A stretch of 13,155 nucleotides of DNA from CAZWHE01 sp964633825 (GCA_964633825.1 CAZWHE010000118.1:1-13155); one strand, 5' to 3'; shown: positions 1 to 7,388, counted from the stretch's first letter. Numbers and translations are program-made. The notes: generated by a model from the sequence alone, not told the origin.

Positions 1-1
1 G

Positions 2-280
2 AACGGCGACATGATTCTTGATATGGGGAAGTGGGCGAATCAGGGTGCGAAGCCGGACCGGGTCGTTCTGCTTGACATGGATCACACAGAGAGCATCCGG
101 CGATTGACAGGAGATAAGGACCGAATCGAAAGCCGTGATTCTGCTTATCACCAGAGAGTGAGAGAGGGTTACCTTGATCTCGCCGGGCGGAGCCCCGAGC
201 TTTTCCGGATCGTCGACTCCAAGGGGTCGCCCGACGAAGTCCATGCCCGGGTGCTGGAGGCGATTCACGATGTGTTGTGA
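2..280 (+). CDS. tmk: Thymidylate kinase, C-terminal part (5' truncated by window edge)
   Basis: Thymidylate kinase phosphorylates dTMP to dTDP in the cytoplasm, the step feeding dTTP synthesis. Only the last ~92 codons are present; the frame is open to the window edge, so the true start lies upstream and the internal ATG at 11 is not the start. Visible landmarks are the hydrophobic PDRVVLLDMD strand, a DRIE motif of the lid region, and the YHQRVREGYLDLA helix, in the order expected for TMK C-termini, ending in a segment like VDSKGSPDEVHARV. The P-loop and DRY region are outside the window. The stop overlaps the holB start by 11 nt, and tmk next to holB is a gene order known from other bacteria (for example Bacillus). 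Identification is by motif recognition. Confidence 0.88.
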   Translation, partial: NGDMILDMGKWANQGAKPDRVVLLDMDHTESIRRLTGDKDRIESRDSAYHQRVREGYLDLAGRSPELFRIVDSKGSPDEVHARVLEAIHDVL

Positions 281-1274
281 GGCATTGATCGGCCATGCTT
301 CCCTGCTGGACTCACTGACATCCCTCATTGCCAGGGGAAGGATGCCTCACGCCGTCCTCTTGACCGGTCCCTCCGGTGTGGGAAAGACTCTCATGGCTTT
401 CAAGGTGGCGGCTGCCTATCTCTGCGCGGATCACGGCTGCGGAGAATGTCCCGACTGCAAACGGGTTGTTTCCATGGGACATCCCGATTTTCATTTTCTC
501 GGTCCTCAGGAAGGAAAGCACGACATTCGGATTGAGCAGACGCGCGAGCTCATCAGTTCCCTGGCTGCCAGGCCCTATGAAGGACGGGGTAAAGCGGCTG
601 TTATCGATCCTGCGGACAGAATGCGCGAAGACTCTCAGAATACCTTTCTCAAGACCCTCGAGGAACCGACGCCCGATACCCAGCTCATCCTGGTCTCTTC
701 CCACCCCGAACGGCTCCTTCCGACGGTGCGTTCCCGCTGCCAACCCTTCCGGCTCACACCTCTCGACAGTGGCGAGATGAATAGATTCCTCTCGGAACAG
801 GGGGACGAAAATATCCGGCTGCCACAGGAGCTGGCATCGGGATGCCCCGGCCGCCTGATCGCCCTGCACAAGGAGGGTGGAGAGCGTGCGAGAGAGATCA
901 TTGTCGGCTTTTTTATGAATCCTGTCCTGCCTTCTCCGGTTTACATGGCAATAAAGGCCGCGGCATGGGTCGAGGAGGGTTTAAAACGCCGGGAAAAACA
1001 GAAGGAAAGGGATAGGTACAAGCTTTTTTTCGATCTGGCCGTAACGCTTGCAAGGGATATAGTTGTTGTCGGCCTCTGTGGAAGAGAGGCTCCGGTCTTG
1101 AACAGCGACCTGAAAACGGAGATTGAAAAAGCGCTGCCTTATTATGATCTCACATTGTTGCTTCATACTCTTGGAGAGCTCATAAACTCTTCGGGAGACA
1201 TCGACGGTTATGTGGCCCCTGAGCTTGTTGTGGAAAACATGGCGGCCGCATTCAGAAATACGAGGATAAGTTAA
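270..1274 (+). CDS. holB: DNA polymerase III delta' subunit (clamp loader)
   Basis: Delta' is the stator of the clamp-loader complex that places the beta clamp on primed DNA. The 334-residue product has an intact Walker A (GPSGVGKT, 33-40), a four-cysteine zinc module (C52, C57, C60, C63), a Walker-B-like segment VIDPADRM (D113), the helix QNTFLKTLEEPTPDTQL typical of DnaX/HolB proteins, a sensor-1-like region (LILVSSH) and the SRC arginine-finger motif (S155-R156-C157). The C-terminal third is divergent, as usual for the oligomerisation collar. The frame is open further upstream to an ATG at 174, but I chose ATG 270 because it follows a GGAGG (256-260) at 9 nt and begins right at the ALIGH motif typical of HolB N-termini. 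It overlaps tmk by 11 nt and lies 4 nt before the PSP1 gene, so the three are probably one operon. Confidence 0.92.
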   Translation: MCCEALIGHASLLDSLTSLIARGRMPHAVLLTGPSGVGKTLMAFKVAAAYLCADHGCGECPDCKRVVSMGHPDFHFLGPQEGKHDIRIEQTRELISSLAARPYEGRGKAAVIDPADRMREDSQNTFLKTLEEPTPDTQLILVSSHPERLLPTVRSRCQPFRLTPLDSGEMNRFLSEQGDENIRLPQELASGCPGRLIALHKEGGERAREIIVGFFMNPVLPSPVYMAIKAAAWVEEGLKRREKQKERDRYKLFFDLAVTLARDIVVVGLCGREAPVLNSDLKTEIEKALPYYDLTLLLHTLGELINSSGDIDGYVAPELVVENMAAAFRNTRIS

Positions 1275-1278
1275 AAAG

Positions 1279-2226
1279 ATGCGTTATATCGCCGCTCGTT
1301 ACAGCGAGATGAACTACAGGGGTTACTTCAAAATCAGCGAGGAGAGTGATCTCGCCAAGGGCCGGCACTGTCTCGTCAGATCGCCCCGGGGAATCGAACT
1401 CGGTAAAATCCTTTGCAATCCCGTCGAGTACGATGGGGAGATCATCTGGCTGAAAAACCACAGGACCGGGGGGCAAGATACGAAACCGGGGGGTGGTGTG
1501 GTCCTCATGCTGTCCGGGGAAGTCGTGCGGCCTGCTTCACCGGAGGATATGGAGAAGATATCGAAACAGCACAGCCGTGGAACAGCGGAAGAGATTGAGT
1601 TCTGTAATAGTCAGATCAAGGCGCGCAGCCTCAAGATGAAGCTGGCGGGAGTGGAATACCTCTTCAACGGGGAAAAGATCATCTTTTATTTCCTGGCTGA
1701 CGGAAGGGTCGATTTCCGGGCACTCGTCAGAGATTTGGCCAAGAAATACAGAACCCGCATCGAAATGAAACAGATCGGAGTCCGTGACGAAGCCCGGCTG
1801 CTCGCTGAGTACGAACACTGCGGAAGAAGGCTCTGCTGCAAAGGATTCCTCAATACTCTTGAACCGGTCACCATGAAGATGGCCAAGGTCCAGAAAACAA
1901 CGCTCGATCCATCAAAGATTTCGGGTCGGTGCGGACGTCTCATGTGTTGTTTAAGATATGAAGACAATGTCTATCAGGAACTGAAAACGAAACTCCCCAG
2001 AAAGGGCTCCTTTGTTACGGTGAATTCAGAAAGAGGAAAGGTTCTCTCTCAGGATATTCTCCTGCAGAAAGTGGTTGTTCAGCTCGAATCAGGTGAGTTT
2101 CAGCTTATTCATATCAACGACATCGAATCTGTTCATTCCAATGCGCCAATTCGGCAATCACCCCGTAAATCCCGACCTCAAAGAAAACAGAGAAGGGGTA
2201 AAGATAACCCCAAATCGAACCGATAA
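1279..2226 (+). CDS. ricT: PSP1-domain protein, RicT (YaaT)-like
   Basis: The 315-residue product matches the PSP1 C-terminal domain family, whose best-known member is Bacillus RicT/YaaT, part of the RicA-RicF-RicT complex that binds iron-sulfur clusters and assists RNase Y-dependent mRNA processing. Evidence is the central segment RVDFRALVRDLAKKYRTRIE followed by QIGVRDEARLLAEYEHCGR, and two copies of a CGRxxCC motif: C181/C186/C187 and C218/C223/C224. The conserved cysteines of this family are implicated in [4Fe-4S] binding. The last ~25 residues form a basic, low-complexity tail (many K, R, S, P) that could contact nucleic acid; this is inference. It sits 4 nt after holB, as yaaT follows holB in Bacillus. 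A weak GAGG at 1262-1265, inside holB, lies 13 nt before ATG 1279. No ricA or ricF is visible. Confidence 0.88.
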   Translation: MRYIAARYSEMNYRGYFKISEESDLAKGRHCLVRSPRGIELGKILCNPVEYDGEIIWLKNHRTGGQDTKPGGGVVLMLSGEVVRPASPEDMEKISKQHSRGTAEEIEFCNSQIKARSLKMKLAGVEYLFNGEKIIFYFLADGRVDFRALVRDLAKKYRTRIEMKQIGVRDEARLLAEYEHCGRRLCCKGFLNTLEPVTMKMAKVQKTTLDPSKISGRCGRLMCCLRYEDNVYQELKTKLPRKGSFVTVNSERGKVLSQDILLQKVVVQLESGEFQLIHINDIESVHSNAPIRQSPRKSRPQRKQRRGKDNPKSNR

Positions 2227-2330
2227 TTGGAGTGTCGAATAGCGGCGGGCTGTTCGCGGTTCAGCTGTGATCTTTGTCATGATCTCCAATAATTATTATT
2301 GAAGGAGATAATGGTAACGGAGCACATTCG

Positions 2331-2726
2331 ATGAGTGACCAGAACCTGAACAACAAGATCCTGGCAATGACCAGAGGGGACGGACGTTACCGAATACAAG
2401 CCTACCATTTTATTCTCGACTCCCTCGACTATGTGAGCGCAACCCTTGGAAAAACCAGGTTGGCGGGCCCTGATCGGCATGTCTCGGTCGATGAAATGCT
2501 CGATGGCGTCAAGGAGTATGCCATGCAGCAGTTCGGGCCGCTGGCCAAGGTCGTGCTCGAGTATTTCGGTATTTATTCGACGGAAGACATTGGAGAGATC
2601 GTTTTCGATTTCGTCAATGTCGGCCTTCTCAACAAGCAGGAATCGGATAGAAGAGAAGACTTCTCGAAAGGATTCGATTTCCGGGAGGTTTTCGAAGAAA
2701 GCTATACTCCCGAGGTCCCCTGGTAA
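2331..2726 (+). CDS. Minf_1886-family conserved hypothetical protein
   Basis: The 131-residue, soluble-looking protein has no signal peptide or membrane helix. The pattern GRYRIQAYHFILDSLDY, then RHVSVDEMLDGVKEYAMQQFGP, then STEDIGEIVFDFVNVGLL and a REDFSKGFDFREVFE segment matches what I recall of the Minf_1886 family (planctomycete/verrucomicrobial conserved hypothetical). Its function is unknown to me. The protein looks mostly helical with an acidic C-terminus. ATG 2331 is preceded by GGAG (2319-2322) at 8 nt. A stronger AAGGAG at 2302-2307 lies too far upstream, and the ATG at 2311 is out of frame. It follows the ricT-like gene by 104 nt without an obvious terminator between, so cotranscription with the tmk-holB-ricT cluster is possible. 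A strong hairpin lies just downstream. Confidence 0.8.
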   Translation: MSDQNLNNKILAMTRGDGRYRIQAYHFILDSLDYVSATLGKTRLAGPDRHVSVDEMLDGVKEYAMQQFGPLAKVVLEYFGIYSTEDIGEIVFDFVNVGLLNKQESDRREDFSKGFDFREVFEESYTPEVPW

Positions 2727-2766
2727 CGGAAACATCCAGGAAGAGGGGCAGGAAGGGAGTGAAATA

Positions 2767-2797
2767 AGACACCGGCGACTCTCAGTGGCCGGTGTCT
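2767..2797. terminator. Bidirectional hairpin terminator between convergent genes
   Basis: A perfect 10-bp stem (2767-2776 with 2788-2797; core GACACCGGC/GCCGGTGTC) encloses an 11-nt loop that can add three more pairs (ACT/AGT). It sits between the Minf_1886-like gene ending at 2726 and the zinc-ribbon gene ending at 2802 on the other strand. The plus-strand 3' flank is moderately T-rich (TCTTATTAATCTTTTT) and the minus-strand flank reads TTATTTC, so it could end transcripts from both sides. Assignment rests on structure and position. Confidence 0.7.
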
Positions 2798-2801
2798 CTT
2801 A

Positions 2802-3845
2802 TTAATCTTTTTCAGAGCGCTCTTTATCAGCTTCCAGGGCCCTGCTCTGTTCGCACTTGTTGAAAAAAGCCTTCTGGGAATCGATATCGTCGACCCTCTT
2901 GTTCCAGATCTCGTGGAGTTTGTAGATATTTTTCAGGTTGAGGGGGAGGTTCGCTTCCATATCCTCCCTGCGCGTGTCGCCCTTTATGGGAAGCTGGACG
3001 TAGTGTTTCCCCGTCACCTTGTTCCACATCTCGGCGATGCGGAACGCGACCGCTACATCGTCCGGCTCCGTCAGGTCGAGGTTGTTGAACGAATTGATGT
3101 AGATCGGTATCTTCCACCGCCAATCGGATTCCTCGAATTCCTTCATGAACCGGCTTCTTCTGAACTTGGGAAGGTCTTCGTTGAGAAATCCCTTGTTGAA
3201 GCATTCGGTTATCCGATCAAATGTTTCCTGATCGCATCCGATGGGGGGGGGGAAGAGCTCGAATTTGATGACAGGGTCAAGCTCTTCCGGTTCCTCGGGT
3301 ATGATTGGTACGGGCTCTTTCGCCTCGGGTTCTTCGACAGGAACTTCCTCGGGAGGAGCTTCTTCTACAACCGGTTCGAGTTCCGGTTCGGATTCCTCGG
3401 CGACCTCGACGGGCTCTTCAGCCGGCACGGGCTCTTCCTTGTCGCCTGATAACATGATGACAAGCAAGATCACGATGGCCACTGCACTCACACCGGCTGC
3501 AACCCAGATCCAGATCTGGCTGCCCTTTTCTTCTTCCTGATCACGACGGCGAGAGGGTCTTCGTCGCGATGCTGCACCCCCCCTCCTCGCGGGTGCGGCC
3601 CTTTTCATGGCTTTTCCTGCTTTTGCAGCCGTTCCGGCCGCCGCGGCTGCCCCGCTCGGCTTGGCTGCCGCTGCCGGTTTTGCTTTTGCAGTTTTAGCGG
3701 CCGGTTTCGCCTTAGCGGCCGCCGTTGCCGGCGGGATGTTGACAATACCGCCGCATTTCTTGCATTTTGCCCGGTTTCCACTGAAGGTCGGCGGGATCTT
3801 GAACTTGGCGTTGCATTGGGAGCAAGTACCAATCCGTTCAGCCAT
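2802..3845 (-). CDS. Zinc-ribbon membrane protein with H1-like basic linker and acidic Pro-rich stalk
   Basis: I do not recognise a characterised homologue. The 347 residues divide clearly. Residues 6-36 form an MJ0042-type zinc ribbon (C8-x2-C11, C28-x2-C31). Residues 40-101 are Ala/Lys/Pro then Arg-rich, with repeats such as AKAKPAAK, recalling histone H1 tails. A membrane helix spans about 111-132 (IWIWVAAGVSAVAIVILLVI). Residues 136-190 are an extended Glu/Pro stalk, and 191-347 a probable globular domain with conserved-looking W and C residues. Charge distribution predicts the ribbon and basic segment inside and the acidic part outside. The start ATG at 3845 has GAGGAG 6 nt upstream on its strand. 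It lies downstream of another zinc-ribbon membrane gene on the same strand (136-nt gap). A C10 tract (3243-3252) encodes the PPP of FPPPIG. Function is unknown; zinc binding and topology are inferred. Confidence 0.82.
   Translation of the reverse strand: MAERIGTCSQCNAKFKIPPTFSGNRAKCKKCGGIVNIPPATAAAKAKPAAKTAKAKPAAAAKPSGAAAAAGTAAKAGKAMKRAAPARRGGAASRRRPSRRRDQEEEKGSQIWIWVAAGVSAVAIVILLVIMLSGDKEEPVPAEEPVEVAEESEPELEPVVEEAPPEEVPVEEPEAKEPVPIIPEEPEELDPVIKFELFPPPIGCDQETFDRITECFNKGFLNEDLPKFRRSRFMKEFEESDWRWKIPIYINSFNNLDLTEPDDVAVAFRIAEMWNKVTGKHYVQLPIKGDTRREDMEANLPLNLKNIYKLHEIWNKRVDDIDSQKAFFNKCEQSRALEADKERSEKD
3243..3252. repeat. Ten-base G:C homopolymer inside a coding sequence
   Basis: Ten consecutive G on the plus strand read as ten C in the minus-strand zinc-ribbon gene, covering the last base of a Phe codon and three Pro codons, just after the acidic stalk. 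The reading frame is intact as given. Adding one base would bring a TGA at 3219-3217 into frame about 24 nt downstream. Such tracts are prone to slippage in cells and to miscounting by sequencers. Confidence 0.9.
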
Positions 3846-3981
3846 GACTGTCTCCTCGTTCTGATTTTATAGAACCCGAAAAGGGAAATTCTATTTTCCT
3901 TCCTCAACAGGACTTATGCAACTAAAAAGCGCGAAGCGAAGGAACCGAATCCCTCCGACACGAAGGATTGAGCTCCGAAAA

Positions 3982-5178
3982 CTACCAATCCTCCATCTCC
4001 TTTTTCAGGTCTCGTTCCTTCCATGTCTCCTTGTTCCTCCTCCACCAGCCGAACCAGAGCTGAATGGCCCTGTTCATTTCTTCTTCCGTGCCCGTGCTCT
4101 CCTCGGATTGCTGAAAGCCCGGAGAAAAGCCGAAGGAACGTCCCGTGATCTGCCTGAGAACAGTGATACAGCGGTTGGCGCGGGACAGATCTTCGCCTCG
4201 CTCGAAGTCGAGAGCGATCAGCTGGTTCAGGAGGGCCGGAATCGCCGGCTTTCCCAGTTTGGACAGCCGTTTCCGCGCTTCGAAAGAACGCTGCCGCTCG
4301 TCGCCGATCAGGTCCCGGGCAAACCGGATGAGCTGTTCCTTTTCCGTGTTGCTCGTTTCGGGAAGAAAGTCGACCTCCGTGATTTCCTTGTCCGGGCTGA
4401 TGCGGTTCTCATATTTTTCGTCCAGAGTCTTTGGGCCGTCTCCGGCAACGGCATCGAGATCTCCACCATACTGGGGCCCGATCTTCATGCCGCCAACGGT
4501 CCAGTTGTCGCCGATCCGAACGAGGCTGAAGGTTCGTTTCTGTTCCCGGCCGTTCGCTTGGTTGCGAAGAAGAATCTCGACTTCGGCCTTCCTGTCCGAG
4601 AAGGAAATCTCTTTCGTCGATCTCACGGAAGCGTGGCGGAGGAACTCTCCGTCAGGTCGAGTGTCATCCGTCAAGGTATCGAGAACCTCCTGTTTTTTAA
4701 GAACCTGATCCAGGTCGGACAGGTCGGACCAGAGAGAATTGTCGCCGCCCGCTGCGTTGTGGTAGACGGGGAAATTGATGCTGTCTTGGAGGGCGTCCAG
4801 ATCGGCGTTGCGCTGGAATTCCAGAAAGCGAATGCAGAACTTTTCCCTCTCCGTTTTGACCGCTTTTTGGTCGGTCCGTGCGGACGGGATGTTCTTTGTC
4901 GAAGCCGGAGTTTCATCGAGCGCGTCTGTTTCGGAGGAGAGAGGCTCTTCTTCGGGACCGCCGCCGCCCGAGGTCGCGATCAGAACAATGGCCACAACAA
5001 GGACCGCGCTGAAACCGACGATGGGCCAGAGAAAAGTGTTTGTCTTTTTCTTTTCCACCGCTTTAAGAGCGGCGGCGCGAAAAAGGCGGCCGCATTTCTT
5101 GCACTTGACCTTCTTTTCAAGAACATTGAGGGAAACCTCATACTTCTTGCTGCAGTTGGGGCATTTGATGACGGGCAT
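3982..5178 (-). CDS. Zinc-ribbon membrane protein with HEAT-like C-terminal region
   Basis: This 398-residue protein begins with an MJ0042-type zinc ribbon (MPVIKCPNC; C6, C9, C26, C29), then a short basic segment, one membrane helix (about 49-69, LWPIVGFSAVLVVAIVLIA), a Gly/Glu/Ser-rich linker and an outer domain. Residues 108-235 resemble a lipocalin/NTF2-like fold in pattern (alternating strands ending RIGDNWTVGGMKIG); this is a guess. Residues 285-325 (ARKRLSKLGKPAIPALLNQL) look like a HEAT-type helix pair, and the following LRQITGRSFGFSP and WFGWWRRNKETW segments recall tails of HEAT proteins in planctomycetes. No catalytic motif is evident. GGGGGA lies 8 nt before ATG 5178. It shares only the ribbon-plus-helix layout with the downstream gene. 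A long open frame on the opposite strand (3916-5238) is judged a shadow. Confidence 0.82.
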   Translation of the reverse strand: MPVIKCPNCSKKYEVSLNVLEKKVKCKKCGRLFRAAALKAVEKKKTNTFLWPIVGFSAVLVVAIVLIATSGGGGPEEEPLSSETDALDETPASTKNIPSARTDQKAVKTEREKFCIRFLEFQRNADLDALQDSINFPVYHNAAGGDNSLWSDLSDLDQVLKKQEVLDTLTDDTRPDGEFLRHASVRSTKEISFSDRKAEVEILLRNQANGREQKRTFSLVRIGDNWTVGGMKIGPQYGGDLDAVAGDGPKTLDEKYENRISPDKEITEVDFLPETSNTEKEQLIRFARDLIGDERQRSFEARKRLSKLGKPAIPALLNQLIALDFERGEDLSRANRCITVLRQITGRSFGFSPGFQQSEESTGTEEEMNRAIQLWFGWWRRNKETWKERDLKKEMEDW

Positions 5179-5245
5179 GACCGGGGTCCCCCGAAAATGT
5201 CGATTCGTTTACCAAATATATGCAAATGTTCCTTGTAAAACCCCT

Positions 5246-5275
5246 ATCTAACAACGAAGTGGACGGGACTGTCAA
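5246..5275 (-). promoter_or_regulatory. Possible promoter of the 5178 zinc-ribbon gene
   Basis: On the minus strand a perfect TTGACA (plus 5270-5275) is followed after 18 nt by TTAGAT (plus 5246-5251), a weak -10. It would give a leader of roughly 60-70 nt. The -35 lies at the edge of a 7-bp hairpin (5264-5283). Support is one good box and one poor one. Confidence 0.35.
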
Positions 5276-5283
5276 GAGTCCCG
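5264..5283. repeat. Short perfect inverted repeat in divergent promoter region
   Basis: CGGGACT (5264-5270) and AGTCCCG (5277-5283) flank the 6-nt spacer GTCAAG. It lies between the divergent zinc-ribbon gene and uvrB, overlapping the candidate minus-strand -35 box and lying about 30 nt before the uvrB -35 box. It could be an operator or an RNA hairpin; the sequence alone does not decide. Confidence 0.4.
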
Positions 5284-5314
5284 AAGCGGGTTGATAACGC
5301 CGAAACCCCTTTCA

Positions 5315-5343
5315 TTGCCCTCCTTTTGAACAAGGGCTATAAT
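5315..5343 (+). promoter_or_regulatory. Sigma-70-type promoter of uvrB-uvrC
   Basis: TTGCCC (5315-5320) and a perfect TATAAT (5338-5343) are separated by 17 nt, the optimal spacing. Transcription would begin near 5350, which excludes the in-frame GTG at 5345 as the uvrB start and favours ATG 5378. I found no sequence matching a known LexA box consensus around it, so SOS control is not supported here. Confidence 0.65.
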
Positions 5344-5377
5344 CGTGAAAAAGCGTTCCTACCGGATGAGGAGTGTC

Positions 5378-7378
5378 ATGCCCCCGAATCGGTTCAAACT
5401 TGTCAGTGATTACAAGCCGAAAGGTGACCAGCCCGGGGCTATCGAAGCTCTTTCCAGGGGGCTCGCCGAAGGAAAAAAAGAACAGGCGCTTCTGGGCGTC
5501 ACGGGGTCGGGCAAAACCTTCACAATGGCGAACGTGATCCGGAACGTGGGCAAGCCGACGCTCGTCATCGCTCACAACAAGACCCTGGCGGCTCAGCTCT
5601 TCTCCGAATTCAGGGAGCTCTTTCCGGAAAATGCCGTGGAGTATTTTGTTTCCTATTACGATTACTATCAGCCCGAGGCCTACATTCCGCGAACGGATAC
5701 ATACATCGAGAAGGACGCGTCGGTCAACGAAAGGATCGACAAGATGCGCAATTCGGCGACGCGCTCTCTTCTCAGCCGCAGCGATGTGATCATCGTGGCG
5801 TCCGTTTCATGCATCTACGGCCTGGGCTCCCCCGATGCTTATGACGAAATGTCGGTCACGATCCGGCAGGGAGACACAGTGGATCGCGACGAGTTCCTGC
5901 GCGGCCTGGCCGCCATTCAATATCAGCGCAATAATCTCGATTTGAAGCGCGGAGTCTTCCGGGTTCGGGGCGATGTGATCGAGATCTTTCCCGCTTACGA
6001 AGAGGACCGGATCATTCGTGTGGAGCTCTTCGACGACGAGGTCGAATCGATCGTTGTGGCCGATTCCCTCCGGGGGGAGATCCTGGACGGGCCGGAGGAG
6101 GTCACGATTTATCCCCGCTCTCATTACGTCACTCCCGAAGACAGTATGAAACGCGCCATTCGTTCGATCGGGGAAGAACTCGAAGCGCGCCTCGCTATGC
6201 TCCGCGCCGGCAAAAAACTACTCGAGGCGCAGCGTCTCGAACAGCGCACGCGCTACGATCTCGAGCTCCTCGATGAGACGGGGTTTTGCAGCGGGATCGA
6301 GAATTACTCTCGACACCTCGACGACCGGGAGCCCGGCGAGCCGCCGGCCACCCTTCTCAATTATTTCCCAACGGACTTTATCCTTTTCATCGACGAAAGC
6401 CATCAGTCCATTCCCCAGATCGGCGGCATGTTTCGCGGGGACCGCTCGCGAAAAGAATCCCTTGTCAAGCACGGGTTCCGCCTGCCGTCGGCCCTGGATA
6501 ACAGGCCGCTCCGTTTCGAGGAGTTCGTCGGGCTCCTCAACCAGGTTATCTATGTATCGGCCACGCCGGGATCCTACGAGCTGGAGCGCTCGCGGGGATG
6601 CGTGGTGGAACAGATTATTCGACCCACGGGGCTCGTCGATCCCGCGGTCGAGGTGCGGCCCGCCGACGGCCAGGTGGACGATCTCATGTCCGAGATCCAA
6701 GAGCGCGCCCGAAAGAAGGAACGCGTTCTCGTGACGACGCTGACCAAGCGCACGGCCGAGGAGCTGGCCGACTATTACTCCTCCGCCGGCATGAAGGTCA
6801 AATACCTTCATTCCGATATCGATACCCTCGAGCGAACGGAAATCATCCGCGAGCTCCGCTGCGGCACGTACGACACCCTCATCGGCATCAATCTCCTCCG
6901 CGAAGGGCTCGATATTCCCGAGGTCTCTCTCGTGGCCGTTCTCGATGCGGACAGGGAGGGTTTTTTGCGTTCGTCGACCTCGCTGATCCAGACATTCGGC
7001 CGAGCCTCCCGCAACGTCAACGGTCAAGTGATCCTCTACGCCGGAGCTGAAACGCGGTCTATGCGGGAAGCGATGGCCGAGACGGATCGCCGCCGGAAGA
7101 TTCAGGACGAGTTCAACAGAGAAAAGGGGATCACTCCCGAGAGCGTGCAAAAGAACATCACCCAAACCCTGGGCTCTGTGTGCGAAGCCGACTACACGAC
7201 TGTTTCCAAGGTGAAAGAGACTTTACCCGAAGGAGCCGACATGGCCCACATCGGCCGGGCGATTTCCCGGATTCGCGAAGAGATGCTGTCGGCGGCGCGC
7301 GATCTTGACTTTGAAAAAGCCGCCGGGCTCAGGGACAGGATGATCGAGCTCCAGCAGATGGAATTGAAATATCTCTGA
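5378..7378 (+). CDS. uvrB: Excinuclease ABC subunit B
   Basis: UvrB is the damage-verifying helicase-like ATPase of nucleotide excision repair; it receives DNA from UvrA and recruits UvrC. The 666-residue product is full length. It begins FKLVSDYKPKGDQP, has Walker A GVTGSGKT (40-47), the Tyr-rich beta-hairpin YYDYYQPEAYIP (from residue 93) that inserts into the duplex, Walker B DESH (339-342), SATPGSYE, the C-terminal helicase motifs (LLREGLDIPEV, QTFGRASRN) and a C-terminal UVR helix pair (about 629-666) that contacts UvrC. In-frame starts also exist at GTG 5345 and ATG 5366. I prefer ATG 5378 because the likely transcription start is near 5350, GAGGAG (5368-5373) precedes it, and motif numbering then matches E. 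coli UvrB within one residue. uvrC follows after 10 nt. Confidence 0.97.
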   Translation: MPPNRFKLVSDYKPKGDQPGAIEALSRGLAEGKKEQALLGVTGSGKTFTMANVIRNVGKPTLVIAHNKTLAAQLFSEFRELFPENAVEYFVSYYDYYQPEAYIPRTDTYIEKDASVNERIDKMRNSATRSLLSRSDVIIVASVSCIYGLGSPDAYDEMSVTIRQGDTVDRDEFLRGLAAIQYQRNNLDLKRGVFRVRGDVIEIFPAYEEDRIIRVELFDDEVESIVVADSLRGEILDGPEEVTIYPRSHYVTPEDSMKRAIRSIGEELEARLAMLRAGKKLLEAQRLEQRTRYDLELLDETGFCSGIENYSRHLDDREPGEPPATLLNYFPTDFILFIDESHQSIPQIGGMFRGDRSRKESLVKHGFRLPSALDNRPLRFEEFVGLLNQVIYVSATPGSYELERSRGCVVEQIIRPTGLVDPAVEVRPADGQVDDLMSEIQERARKKERVLVTTLTKRTAEELADYYSSAGMKVKYLHSDIDTLERTEIIRELRCGTYDTLIGINLLREGLDIPEVSLVAVLDADREGFLRSSTSLIQTFGRASRNVNGQVILYAGAETRSMREAMAETDRRRKIQDEFNREKGITPESVQKNITQTLGSVCEADYTTVSKVKETLPEGADMAHIGRAISRIREEMLSAARDLDFEKAAGLRDRMIELQQMELKYL

Positions 7379-7388
7379 GGGGGAGCTG

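Noticed and set aside
174..269. Upstream extension of holB to ATG 174
   Set aside because: The extension would overlap tmk by over 100 nt, its residues resemble no HolB N-terminus, and ATG 270 has a well-spaced GGAGG.
2311..2313. ATG after a strong AAGGAG as start of the Minf_1886-like gene
   Set aside because: It is out of frame with the protein and only 3 nt from the ribosome site; the in-frame ATG 2331 has its own GGAG.
3916..5238. 440-codon open frame on the plus strand
   Set aside because: It lies exactly opposite the zinc-ribbon gene at 3982-5178, whose start, ribosome site, zinc ligands and membrane helix are convincing. The plus-strand translation shows no domain and is explained by GC-biased codon positions.
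5345..5377. GTG 5345 or ATG 5366 as uvrB start
   Set aside because: GTG 5345 would lie at or before the inferred transcription start, and the extra residues are not part of the conserved UvrB N-terminus.
5179..5377. LexA/SOS box before uvrB
   Set aside because: No match to the proteobacterial CTGT-N8-ACAG or Gram-positive GAAC-N4-GTTC forms was found in the intergenic region.
6218..7165. 315-codon open frame opposite uvrB
   Set aside because: It is antisense to the helicase core of a full-length uvrB and has no recognisable motif.
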